Shown here piece by piece: positions 1 to 4,561 of a stretch of 18,250 nucleotides of DNA. The DNA lies in assembly GCA_017882405.1 (NCBI GenBank), contig JADGPO010000011.1, forward strand, positions 1-18,250. The letters are read 5' to 3'. Position numbers and translations under genes: made by a program. Each line of letters opens with the position of its first letter. Positions within the stretch are counted from its first letter, which is position 1. The notes under the pieces are model-generated. The model saw nothing but the letters and a program-made list of their open reading frames with translations. It was not told the origin of the DNA and did no database searches. Source of the stretch: Solirubrobacteraceae bacterium. Lineage in GTDB: Bacteria > Actinomycetota > Thermoleophilia > Solirubrobacterales > Solirubrobacteraceae.

Positions 1-1
1 C

Positions 2-118
2 ACTGCTCCCGACATCGACGTGCTCTGCCGAGGCATCGAACGCGGCGTCGCGGAACTGCTGGGCACGCTATCGCCCAAGCCGGCCAAGCGACCGATACGC
101 ATAGGAGCACGACCCTGA
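2..118 (+). CDS. C-terminal fragment of an unidentified protein
   Basis: An open plus-strand frame enters from the left edge and stops at TGA 116-118, giving the last 38 residues of a protein. The tail is basic and ends in PIRIGARP; before it comes a helix-like stretch (GIERGVAELLG). A short helix followed by a basic tail would suit the end of a TetR-type regulator, but nothing diagnostic is visible and I assign no function. The frame has the GC-rich third positions of the neighbouring genes. The gene start lies outside the window. Confidence 0.45.
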   Translation, partial: TAPDIDVLCRGIERGVAELLGTLSPKPAKRPIRIGARP

Positions 119-623
119 CGGTGGTCTGCGGTCCCGATCGGACGAGGCTAGCCCCAATGTTCGCTCAGAGCGTTCGGCGATTGAGACGGCTCTGGCGTCG
201 AGTGCTTTCCTCCGGGATCGTTCGTTGGTGCGGACGGACTCGCTTACCGCCCTCCCATGCGCGGACAGCCAGCTCCTCCGTCGTCTCCATGGCTAAGCGT
301 TACGCAGTGGGCGCCGACAGAGTCTGCCGTGGCCAGGCACCACGCCTGCCGGCGCCGTCGCGTGATCCTCACCGAGCGCAGCGAGGTCGATAGCGAGAGC
401 CGGCGCCAGCCGGCGGTCTTCATCGCGCGGTCGGTCACCGACGCATGGGCAGGAGCCCTCCTTCGTCGCTGCCATTTGCCGTGAAAGGGCGTTGGTTCGC
501 CGAGCCTGGCGCGCGGCGCCGACCAAACGCGGCGCGAGTTAGATGCCCTTTTGATGCCCTCTGGGCAGTTCAGCCGCATTCGCGCCCGGTGCGAATAAGG
601 GCCTTTACAGGACTTTCGGTAAT
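119..623. other. about 500-base stretch without a convincing gene
   Basis: No frame here has the codon pattern or recognisable motifs of the neighbouring genes. The short frames on both strands overlap one another, and one runs into tRNA-Pro. Small structures are visible: a direct repeat of GATGCCCT at 542-549 and 553-560, and an inverted repeat ATTCGC/GCGAAT (578-583 and 591-596, 7-nt loop). The latter lies just past the 3' end of tRNA-Pro, so it could help terminate that transcript, though no T-run follows on that strand. Decayed DNA next to a tRNA 3' end is a common result of past integration, but no integrase remnant could be recognised. Confidence 0.5.
578..596 (-). terminator. weak hairpin downstream of tRNA-Pro
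   Basis: Inverted repeat with 6-bp arms (578-583 and 591-596) and a 7-nt loop, 28 nt beyond the 3' end of tRNA-Pro in its direction of transcription. No T-tract follows, so a terminator role is only a guess from position. Confidence 0.2.
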
Positions 624-696
624 CGGGGAGACAGGATTTGAACCTGCGACCGCCCGGCCCCCAGCCGGGTGCGCTACCAGACTGCGCCACTCCCCG
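624..696 (-). tRNA. tRNA-Pro (GGG)
   Basis: A 73-nt minus-strand cloverleaf. Acceptor CGGGGAG pairs with CTCCCCG; the D-stem is GCGC/GCGC with a GG in the loop; the anticodon stem CCCGG/CCGGG encloses loop CTGGGGG, giving anticodon GGG; the T-arm is GCAGG-TTCAAAT-CCTGT. The 3' CCA is not encoded, so it must be added enzymatically. A -10-like TATGAT lies 11 nt upstream of the mature 5' end. Confidence 0.95.
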
Positions 697-707
697 TGGA
701 GAGGCTG

Positions 708-713
708 ATCATA
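708..713 (-). promoter_or_regulatory. candidate -10 element for tRNA-Pro
   Basis: Read on the minus strand the hexamer is TATGAT, one mismatch from TATAAT, 11 nt before the mature 5' end of tRNA-Pro. A TTGCCG lies upstream, but at a short 15-nt spacing. The hexamer sits just downstream of a 7-bp inverted repeat (715-731), so termination of tRNA-Gly and initiation of tRNA-Pro may be packed together. Confidence 0.45.
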
Positions 714-714
714 A

Positions 715-731
715 CCGTCCCGCCGGGACGG
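715..731 (-). terminator. hairpin between tRNA-Gly and tRNA-Pro
   Basis: Perfect inverted repeat CCGTCCC-GCC-GGGACGG with 7-bp arms and a 3-nt loop, starting 3 nt past the 3' end of tRNA-Gly. On the minus strand it is followed by TTATGATC, a weak T-containing stretch. It may end the tRNA-Gly transcript or act as a processing structure. Confidence 0.4.
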
Positions 732-734
732 CAA

Positions 735-804
735 GCGGGCGACGGGAATCGAACCCGCCCTAAAAGCTTGGAAGGCTTTTGTGCAACCACAACACTTCGC
801 CCGC
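735..804 (-). tRNA. tRNA-Gly (TCC)
   Basis: A 70-nt minus-strand cloverleaf. Acceptor GCGGGCG pairs with CGCCCGC; D-stem GTGT/GCAC has a short loop containing GG; anticodon stem AAAGC/GCTTT encloses loop CTTCCAA, giving anticodon TCC; the T-arm is GCGGG-TTCGATT-CCCGT with one G-U pair. CCA is not encoded. Position 8 reads A rather than the usual U in this alignment. The gene lies 23 nt downstream of the yjbQ stop codon. Confidence 0.93.
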
Positions 805-814
805 GGGTCCGACG

Positions 815-820
815 ATGGTA
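815..820 (-). promoter_or_regulatory. candidate -10 element for tRNA-Gly
   Basis: On the minus strand this is TACCAT followed by CG, 10 nt before the mature 5' end of tRNA-Gly. The same TACCATCG occurs 13 nt before tRNA-Trp. No clear -35 is seen, so the support is position plus recurrence. Confidence 0.3.
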
Positions 821-827
821 CCGCGGG

Positions 828-1289
828 TTATTCCCCCAGGACCTTGATCACCAACCGCTTGCGCCGGCCGCCGTCGAACTCGCAGTAGAACACCTGCTGC
901 CAGGGCCCCAGGTCCAACCGGCCCTCGGTGACGGGCACGATCACCTGGTGGTGCACGAGCAGGTTCTTGAGATGCGCGTCGCCGTTGTCCTCGCCGCCGC
1001 GATGGTGCCGGTAGTCGCCGGGATCGGGCAGCAGCTCACGGGCGACGTCGTTGCTGGGCTCCTGCCAGCTGGGCGGAGCGATCTTGTCCAGCCACTCCAG
1101 CACGTCCTCCTGCAGGCCCGGCTCGTCGTCGTTGATCCACACGGCCGCGGTGATGTGCATCGCGCACACCAAGACCATCCCCTCGGCGATCCTGGAGTCG
1201 CGCACCGCATCCGCGACGTCATCGGTGATGCGGACGAACTCCCGTCGCCCCGACGTGTTGAAGGTCCGGTAGACGGTGTGCGCGATCAC
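828..1289 (-). CDS. yjbQ: YjbQ family protein (UPF0047, thiamine-phosphate synthase-like)
   Basis: A 153-residue protein, full length for the YjbQ/UPF0047 family. The family signature is near the C terminus: [10 protein letters not shown] with the following H-H pair, then [17 protein letters not shown]. An earlier conserved stretch, [13 protein letters not shown], carries the other His. Family members trimerise, and some have been annotated as secondary thiamine-phosphate synthases because they can rescue thiE mutants; their real substrate is uncertain. The start is GTG at 1289. The mature 3' end of tRNA-Trp is at 1295, so only 5 nt separate tRNA from start codon and there is no space for a Shine-Dalgarno sequence outside the tRNA. 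No later ATG or GTG would preserve the family N terminus. Expression probably depends on read-through from tRNA-Trp and processing to a near-leaderless mRNA. Confidence 0.93.
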   Translation of the reverse strand: MIAHTVYRTFNTSGRREFVRITDDVADAVRDSRIAEGMVLVCAMHITAAVWINDDEPGLQEDVLEWLDKIAPPSWQEPSNDVARELLPDPGDYRHHRGGEDNGDAHLKNLLVHHQVIVPVTEGRLDLGPWQQVFYCEFDGGRRKRLVIKVLGE

Positions 1290-1294
1290 GAAGC

Positions 1295-1365
1295 AGGGGA
1301 GCCGGGATTCGAACCCGCATTCACGGTTTTGGAGACCGCGCGAATAGCCGTTATCTCACTCCCCT
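1295..1365 (-). tRNA. tRNA-Trp (CCA), divergent D and T arms
   Basis: A 71-nt minus-strand candidate. Acceptor AGGGGAG pairs fully with CTCCCCT; anticodon stem GCGGT/ACCGT encloses loop CTCCAAA, giving anticodon CCA; the T-loop is TTCGAAT. Two parts are poor. The D-stem (AGAT against TTCG) forms only its two middle pairs, although the GG of the loop is present, and the outer T-stem pair is G-G. CCA is not encoded. The Trp identity rests on the clear anticodon arm. It could be the genuine, diverged tRNA-Trp of this lineage or a second, degenerate copy. Confidence 0.8.
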
Positions 1366-1378
1366 CTGGGGTTTTGCG

Positions 1379-1384
1379 ATGGTA
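1379..1384 (-). promoter_or_regulatory. candidate -10 element for tRNA-Trp (and yjbQ)
   Basis: TACCAT on the minus strand, 13 nt upstream of the mature tRNA-Trp 5' end, embedded in a small inverted repeat (CGATGG-tag-CCATCG, 1377-1391). No convincing -35. If real, this is the only nearby promoter that could also drive yjbQ. Confidence 0.3.
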
Positions 1385-1405
1385 GCCATCGGCGATCGAA
1401 GTCGT

Positions 1406-1419
1406 CCGCTCACGAGCGG
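1406..1419. repeat. small inverted repeat
   Basis: CCGCTC-AC-GAGCGG, 6-bp arms. It lies directly beside the larger 1422-1464 hairpin in the gap between tRNA-Leu(TAG) and tRNA-Trp. Together they form a strongly structured spacer. Confidence 0.45.
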
Positions 1420-1421
1420 GG

Positions 1422-1464
1422 GCGTGGGCGATAGTGGACAGCTGGCTGCCGTTATCGCCCACGC
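1422..1464 (-). terminator. long hairpin between tRNA-Leu(TAG) and tRNA-Trp
   Basis: Perfect 12-bp inverted repeat GCGTGGGCGATA (1422-1433) and TATCGCCCACGC (1453-1464) with a 19-nt loop. G-U pairs extend the stem inward and outward. It lies 58 nt beyond the 3' end of tRNA-Leu(TAG). There is no T-run on either strand, so it would be a U-tract-less terminator, as often proposed in high-GC genomes, or a structured spacer. A smaller GC-rich repeat (CGGCGC-A-GCGCCG, 1495-1507) lies between it and the tRNA. Confidence 0.45.
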
Positions 1465-1522
1465 TCTCCGGCGGGGCAGCACGGTCGGCTGCGACGGCGC
1501 AGCGCCGACGACAGACAGACAT

Positions 1523-1605
1523 GCGGGCGGAGGGACTCGAACCCCCAAGGGCGTTAGCCCACCGGCACCTAAAGCCGGCGCGTAGACCAGTTCCGCCACG
1601 CCCGC
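1523..1605 (-). tRNA. tRNA-Leu (TAG)
   Basis: An 83-nt class II tRNA with a long variable arm. Acceptor GCGGGCG pairs with CGCCCGC; anticodon stem CCGGC/GCCGG encloses loop TTTAGGT, giving anticodon TAG; the T-arm loop is TTCGAGT. The variable arm contains a GGGC/GCCC stem. CCA is not encoded. A -10-like TACAAT lies 17 nt upstream. Confidence 0.95.
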
Positions 1606-1622
1606 TGGCGTGCGTGGCGGCG

Positions 1623-1628
1623 ATTGTA
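1623..1628 (-). promoter_or_regulatory. candidate -10 element for tRNA-Leu(TAG)
   Basis: TACAAT on the minus strand, one mismatch from TATAAT, 17 nt before the mature tRNA 5' end. The -35 region (TTCTCG at 17-nt spacing) is weak. It lies in the spacer shared with the divergent membrane-protein gene. Confidence 0.45.
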
Positions 1629-1659
1629 GGAGGCGGACGAAGCACCGAGAAACTGCTGC

Positions 1660-2262
1660 ATGCGGCTCGGTCAAGATGTATCGTCCGCGACCATGGCCCA
1701 GGTGCGCAACGTCAGGCCGGGCTACGCGGTCATCCACCCCAACCGGGACAAGTTGATCTGCAAGGTCACGCGGCTGATCGTGGTGCTGATCCTGCTGGCC
1801 TCGGTGGCGCTGATGCTGGTGCTGACGATCGGCGGCTGGAGCAAGCTCCAGGGCCTGAAGCCGGTCAACTTCCTGTGGTGCGTTCTGTACCTGATCATGG
1901 CCTTCTACATCCTGCGCTGGTCGCGCGGTCTGCTGCCGATCACCGCCGGTCTGGCGATCCTGTTGTTGATCGTGGCGGTGATCGCGGGCACCGGGGTGGC
2001 CGGCGCCAGCTGGTTCGATCGCCACCATGACGGCTTCGCCTCGGCCCAGTCGCTGCTGGGCGGCAAGGGACTGGGCGACAACGTGCTGGGTGACGCCACC
2101 CTGCTGCTGATCCCGGTCCAGGTCGCCCTCATCGTGTTCGCGATGATCGGCTTTGCGCAGGGCTGGAACGTGGAGATCGAGGTGCCCGAGGACGAGGCGA
2201 GGAAGCGGGGCTCCAAGCCGATCGCCGTCGGGCCCTCCGCCGCGTCCGCTAACCCCGCTTAA
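1660..2262 (+). CDS. four-TM membrane protein of unknown function
   Basis: A 200-residue protein that I do not recognise. Four hydrophobic segments are clear: about residues 39-59, 69-87, 92-114 and 146-166. The N terminus (about 38 residues, including HPNRDK before TM1) and a charged C-terminal tail (EVPEDEARKRG) are hydrophilic; by the positive-inside rule both are probably cytoplasmic. An Asp/His/Gly-containing loop (FDRHHDGF) lies between TM3 and TM4. The start is uncertain. ATG 1660 gives the longest form; ATG 1693 would begin MAQVRNVRPGY, removes an unremarkable 11-residue leader and may be the true start. Neither has a good Shine-Dalgarno. It is not SecE, the usual neighbour of tRNA-Trp in many bacteria. 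It converges on tRNA-Leu(CAA). Confidence 0.75.
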   Translation: MRLGQDVSSATMAQVRNVRPGYAVIHPNRDKLICKVTRLIVVLILLASVALMLVLTIGGWSKLQGLKPVNFLWCVLYLIMAFYILRWSRGLLPITAGLAILLLIVAVIAGTGVAGASWFDRHHDGFASAQSLLGGKGLGDNVLGDATLLLIPVQVALIVFAMIGFAQGWNVEIEVPEDEARKRGSKPIAVGPSAASANPA

Positions 2263-2268
2263 CCGGGG
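2253..2268 (+). terminator. hairpin across the membrane-protein stop codon
   Basis: CCCCG-cttaac-CGGGG, 5-bp arms with a 6-nt loop, spanning the TAA stop at 2260-2262. It lies between convergent transcripts (this gene and tRNA-Leu(CAA)), so it could work in either direction. There is no U-tract. Confidence 0.3.
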
Positions 2269-2277
2269 CCGATCGAT

Positions 2278-2359
2278 ACGGCGGGTGGGATTCGAACCCA
2301 CACGTCCTGAAGGACAATGGCTTTTGAGGCCATCGTGTCTACCGTTCCACCACCGCCGC
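2278..2359 (-). tRNA. tRNA-Leu (CAA)
   Basis: An 82-nt class II tRNA. Acceptor GCGGCGG pairs with CCGCCGT, with a G-U first pair; anticodon stem ATGGC/GCCAT encloses loop CTCAAAA, giving anticodon CAA; the variable arm has a GTCC/GGAC stem; the T-arm is GTGGG-TTCGAAT-CCCAC. CCA is not encoded. It lies 34 nt downstream of the suhB-like stop codon and appears to have its own promoter. Confidence 0.95.
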
Positions 2360-2369
2360 GCGGGCGCTT

Positions 2370-2397
2370 AGTGTAGGCGTTGCCGGCGCGCCGTCAG
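2370..2397 (-). promoter_or_regulatory. promoter candidate for tRNA-Leu(CAA)
   Basis: On the minus strand, -35-like CTGACG (2392-2397) and -10-like TACACT (2370-2375) are separated by 16 nt. The -10 lies 10 nt before the mature tRNA 5' end. The -35 overlaps the stop codon of the upstream suhB-like gene, so the promoter sits in the 34-nt gap and the very end of the gene. Confidence 0.5.
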
Positions 2398-3176
2398 GTG
2401 CCCAGAACCAGCCCGAGAAGCTCTTCGAGCAGCGCCGGCGGGGCGGCGATGATGCCGGCGGGGTCCTCGGCGCGGGCCTCGAGTTCGCGCAGCGCCAGAC
2501 CGGCCCGCTCGGCGATCAGCCCCCCGGCCGCCCAGTCCCATGGCTTTATGCCGCGCTCGTAGAAGGCGTCGTAGCGCCCGCAGGCCGACCAGGCCAGGTC
2601 CAGAGCGGCGGCTCCGGCGCGGCGGATGTCGCGCACGCGGGGCAGCACCCGCGTCAGCACGGCGGCCTGGCGGGCGCGCACCTCGGCGTCGTAGGCAAAG
2701 CCGGTCGCAACCAGGGCGGTGCCCAGATCGTCGCGGGTGCAGCCCGAGATGGCGGCGCCGTTCAACGTCGGCTCGGTCGAGCGGGTGGCGGCGAAGGACT
2801 CCTCGCGGACCGGATCGAGCACCACACCGACGAGCATCCCGTCGGGTCCCTCGCAGGCGACGCTGACGGCGAACACGGGCACGCCGAACAGGAAGTTGAT
2901 CGTGCCGTCGAGCGGATCGATCACCCAGCGCAGCTCGCCGGTACCGCTGGCGCCACCCTCCTCGCCGAGGATCGCATCGGCGGGGCGCCGTTCCCCGAGC
3001 ACCCGGCGGATGGCGGCTTCGGCGGCCAGGTCGGCCTCCGAGACCAGGTCGGTGGGTCCGCTCTTGGACCGGATCCCCTGCTGACGGTGGCCGAACCGAG
3101 GCAGCAACTCGGCCGCGCCGGCCCGGGCGGCCGCGTGCGCGACCGCCAGCAGCTCGTCCTCGGAGGCGTCGGTCAT
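2394..3176 (-). CDS. suhB: inositol monophosphatase family protein (SuhB-like)
   Basis: A 260-residue protein of the Mg-dependent, Li-sensitive phosphatase superfamily, cytoplasmic. All hallmark motifs are present: GEEGG at about 71-75 (metal-binding Glu), WVIDPLDGTINF at about 84-95 (metal-binding Asp pair plus the Thr that positions water), and KPWDWAAG at about 211-218 (third metal-site Asp). The length is normal. Likely substrates are myo-inositol-1-phosphate or a related sugar or nucleotide phosphate (CysQ, histidinol-phosphatase and fructose-bisphosphatase relatives share the fold), so the exact substrate is open. In actinobacteria such enzymes supply inositol for phosphatidylinositol and mycothiol. 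I chose ATG 3176 (MTDASEDEL); a start at 3206 only adds a non-conserved leader. No Shine-Dalgarno is visible. A TACAAC hexamer 7 nt upstream suggests a leaderless mRNA. It is divergent from the next gene with a 59-bp spacer. Confidence 0.92.
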   Translation of the reverse strand: MTDASEDELLAVAHAAARAGAAELLPRFGHRQQGIRSKSGPTDLVSEADLAAEAAIRRVLGERRPADAILGEEGGASGTGELRWVIDPLDGTINFLFGVPVFAVSVACEGPDGMLVGVVLDPVREESFAATRSTEPTLNGAAISGCTRDDLGTALVATGFAYDAEVRARQAAVLTRVLPRVRDIRRAGAAALDLAWSACGRYDAFYERGIKPWDWAAGGLIAERAGLALRELEARAEDPAGIIAAPPALLEELLGLVLGT

Positions 3177-3235
3177 CACGGTCGTTGTACACGATCGGCC
3201 CGGCATCCAGCCCTTCCCTGGGATGATCAGACGCG

Positions 3236-4561
3236 ATGCCCGCCGCGCAGACCGCTGCCCAGCTGACCGAGTTCGAGCGTCGCGGCGCCGGCACCAACTC
3301 CGAGCGACTGGCCGCCCTTTGGCTGCGGGAGGCGACCGAATCCCGCCACCGCGAGGCCACCATCGAGACGTTCTGGTGCCGTCCCAACTGGGCGCTCGCC
3401 CACAGCTGGCACGCGCTGCTGGCGATCGCCGGCAGCCTGGTCATGGTCTCCAACGCCAGGCTCGGCGGCGCGCTCGTGCTGGTGTCGCTGATCTCGATCG
3501 GAGCCGATTGGCTCACCGGCCGCTCGCTGGGACGGCGGCTCACCCCCGAGCGCGCCAGCCAGAACGTCGTCAGCCAGCCGCTCGCGACCAGACCGGAGGC
3601 AAGCCCGGCCGCCAGACCGGACGCAAGCCCGGCCGCCGATCCGGACGACGGCCCGGACGCCTCCGGAGCCGCCGCGCAGCGCGTCCGCCTGATCGTCACC
3701 GCCAACTACGACGCGGGACGAGCCGGCCTGGTCTACCGCAATCGGCTGCGGCGGGCGACGGCCCTTGTGCGCCGCGTAGCCGGCGACGGGCGTCTCAGCC
3801 CCGGGTGGCTCGGCTGGCTGGTGATCACACATGTCTGGCTGTTGGCCGTGGCGCTCATCCGCGATCTGAGCAGCGGCACTCCGGGCGCGGCGGTGGGCGT
3901 CCTGCAGCTCATCCCGACGGTCGTCCTGGTGCTCTACCTGGCGCTGCTGCTGGAGCTGGCCGGCTCCGACTTCGGGCCCGCTGCGGCCGACAACGCCGCC
4001 GGCGCCGCCGTCGCGCTCGCGCTGGTGCGGGCGCTGGACGCCGCCCCGCCCCGGCGGCTGAGCGTCGAGCTCGTGCTGCAGGGAGCCGGCGATGATGGAA
4101 TGACCGGCCTGGCGCGGCATTTGCGGGCCCGGCGTCGACAGCTGAGCTCACGCAACGCGATCGTGCTGGGAATCGGCCCCTGCGGAGGCCCTCGGCTGTG
4201 CTGGTGGACGGGCGACGGAAACCTCCTCCCCCTGCGCTATCACCACCGGCTGCGCGACCTGGCCGCCGAGCTGGCGGCCTCCGACCAGGGTCTGACGGCG
4301 TGGCCACACCGTGGCCGGGGAGCCTCGCCGGCGCTGCCCGGGCGCAGCGCCGGGATCCCGGCGATCAATCTCGGCTGCCTGGACGACCAGGACCTCCCCG
4401 CCCGCTCTCACGCCCCTGAGGACACCGCCGACGCGCTGGACCCGCAGGCTCTGGACGGGCTGCTGCAGTTCGCGCTCATGCTGGTGGAAGCGATCGACTC
4501 CGACCTGGTTGCCCGCACGCCGGCGCCGCCAACCCCGGCCCCTGCGGCGGCTCACTTGTAG
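3236..4561 (+). CDS. membrane protein with degenerate M28 peptidase-like domain
   Basis: A 441-residue protein. Hydrophobic segments lie at about 57-72, 76-93, 191-208 and 220-243, with a Pro/Ala/Asp-rich linker at about 115-146 encoded partly by a tandem 24-nt repeat. Several stretches match the order of M28 (Zn aminopeptidase) landmarks: LIVTANYDAG (152-161) where M28 has the AHYD strand, AADNAAGAAVAL (250-261) like the DDNASG helix, LQGAGDDGMTG (281-291) where the EE pair belongs, and PAINLG then SHAPEDTADALD (391-402) like the C-terminal His motif. The first His is Asn157 and the Glu-Glu pair is replaced by Asp286-Asp287, while Asp252 and His392 remain. The usual two-zinc site is thus incomplete and activity is doubtful. 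The second TM pair falls inside the M28-like region. It overlaps the convergent deacetylase gene by 10 bp. Confidence 0.75.
   Translation: MPAAQTAAQLTEFERRGAGTNSERLAALWLREATESRHREATIETFWCRPNWALAHSWHALLAIAGSLVMVSNARLGGALVLVSLISIGADWLTGRSLGRRLTPERASQNVVSQPLATRPEASPAARPDASPAADPDDGPDASGAAAQRVRLIVTANYDAGRAGLVYRNRLRRATALVRRVAGDGRLSPGWLGWLVITHVWLLAVALIRDLSSGTPGAAVGVLQLIPTVVLVLYLALLLELAGSDFGPAAADNAAGAAVALALVRALDAAPPRRLSVELVLQGAGDDGMTGLARHLRARRRQLSSRNAIVLGIGPCGGPRLCWWTGDGNLLPLRYHHRLRDLAAELAASDQGLTAWPHRGRGASPALPGRSAGIPAINLGCLDDQDLPARSHAPEDTADALDPQALDGLLQFALMLVEAIDSDLVARTPAPPTPAPAAAHL
3590..3637 (+). repeat. tandem 24-bp repeat, two copies, in-frame
   Basis: Two adjacent 24-bp units (3590-3613 and 3614-3637) differ at one base (GGAGGC against GGACGC), and a third partial unit follows. 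Each encodes eight residues of the pattern RP(E/D)ASPAA, extending the flexible linker of the M28-like membrane protein. The unit length is a multiple of three, so copy-number change would keep the frame. Confidence 0.85.

Noticed and set aside
119..623. CRISPR array or phage integrase remnant
   Set aside because: No regular repeat-spacer pattern, and no integrase catalytic motif could be read in any frame.
244..690. Minus-strand open frame of 148 codons next to tRNA-Pro
   Set aside because: It begins inside tRNA-Pro and overlaps other frames of equal quality; no conserved motif seen.
669..1385. Plus-strand open frame of 238 codons spanning three tRNAs and yjbQ
   Set aside because: Crosses tRNA-Gly, yjbQ (antisense) and tRNA-Trp; no plausible protein.
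1660..2262. SecE next to tRNA-Trp
   Set aside because: SecE often follows tRNA-Trp, but this protein is on the opposite strand, has four TM segments and lacks the SecE motif.
1351..2301. Minus-strand open frame of 316 codons across tRNA-Leu(TAG) and the membrane protein
   Set aside because: It runs through a tRNA and antisense of a protein with clear TM segments; the product is Gln/Asp/His-rich shadow.
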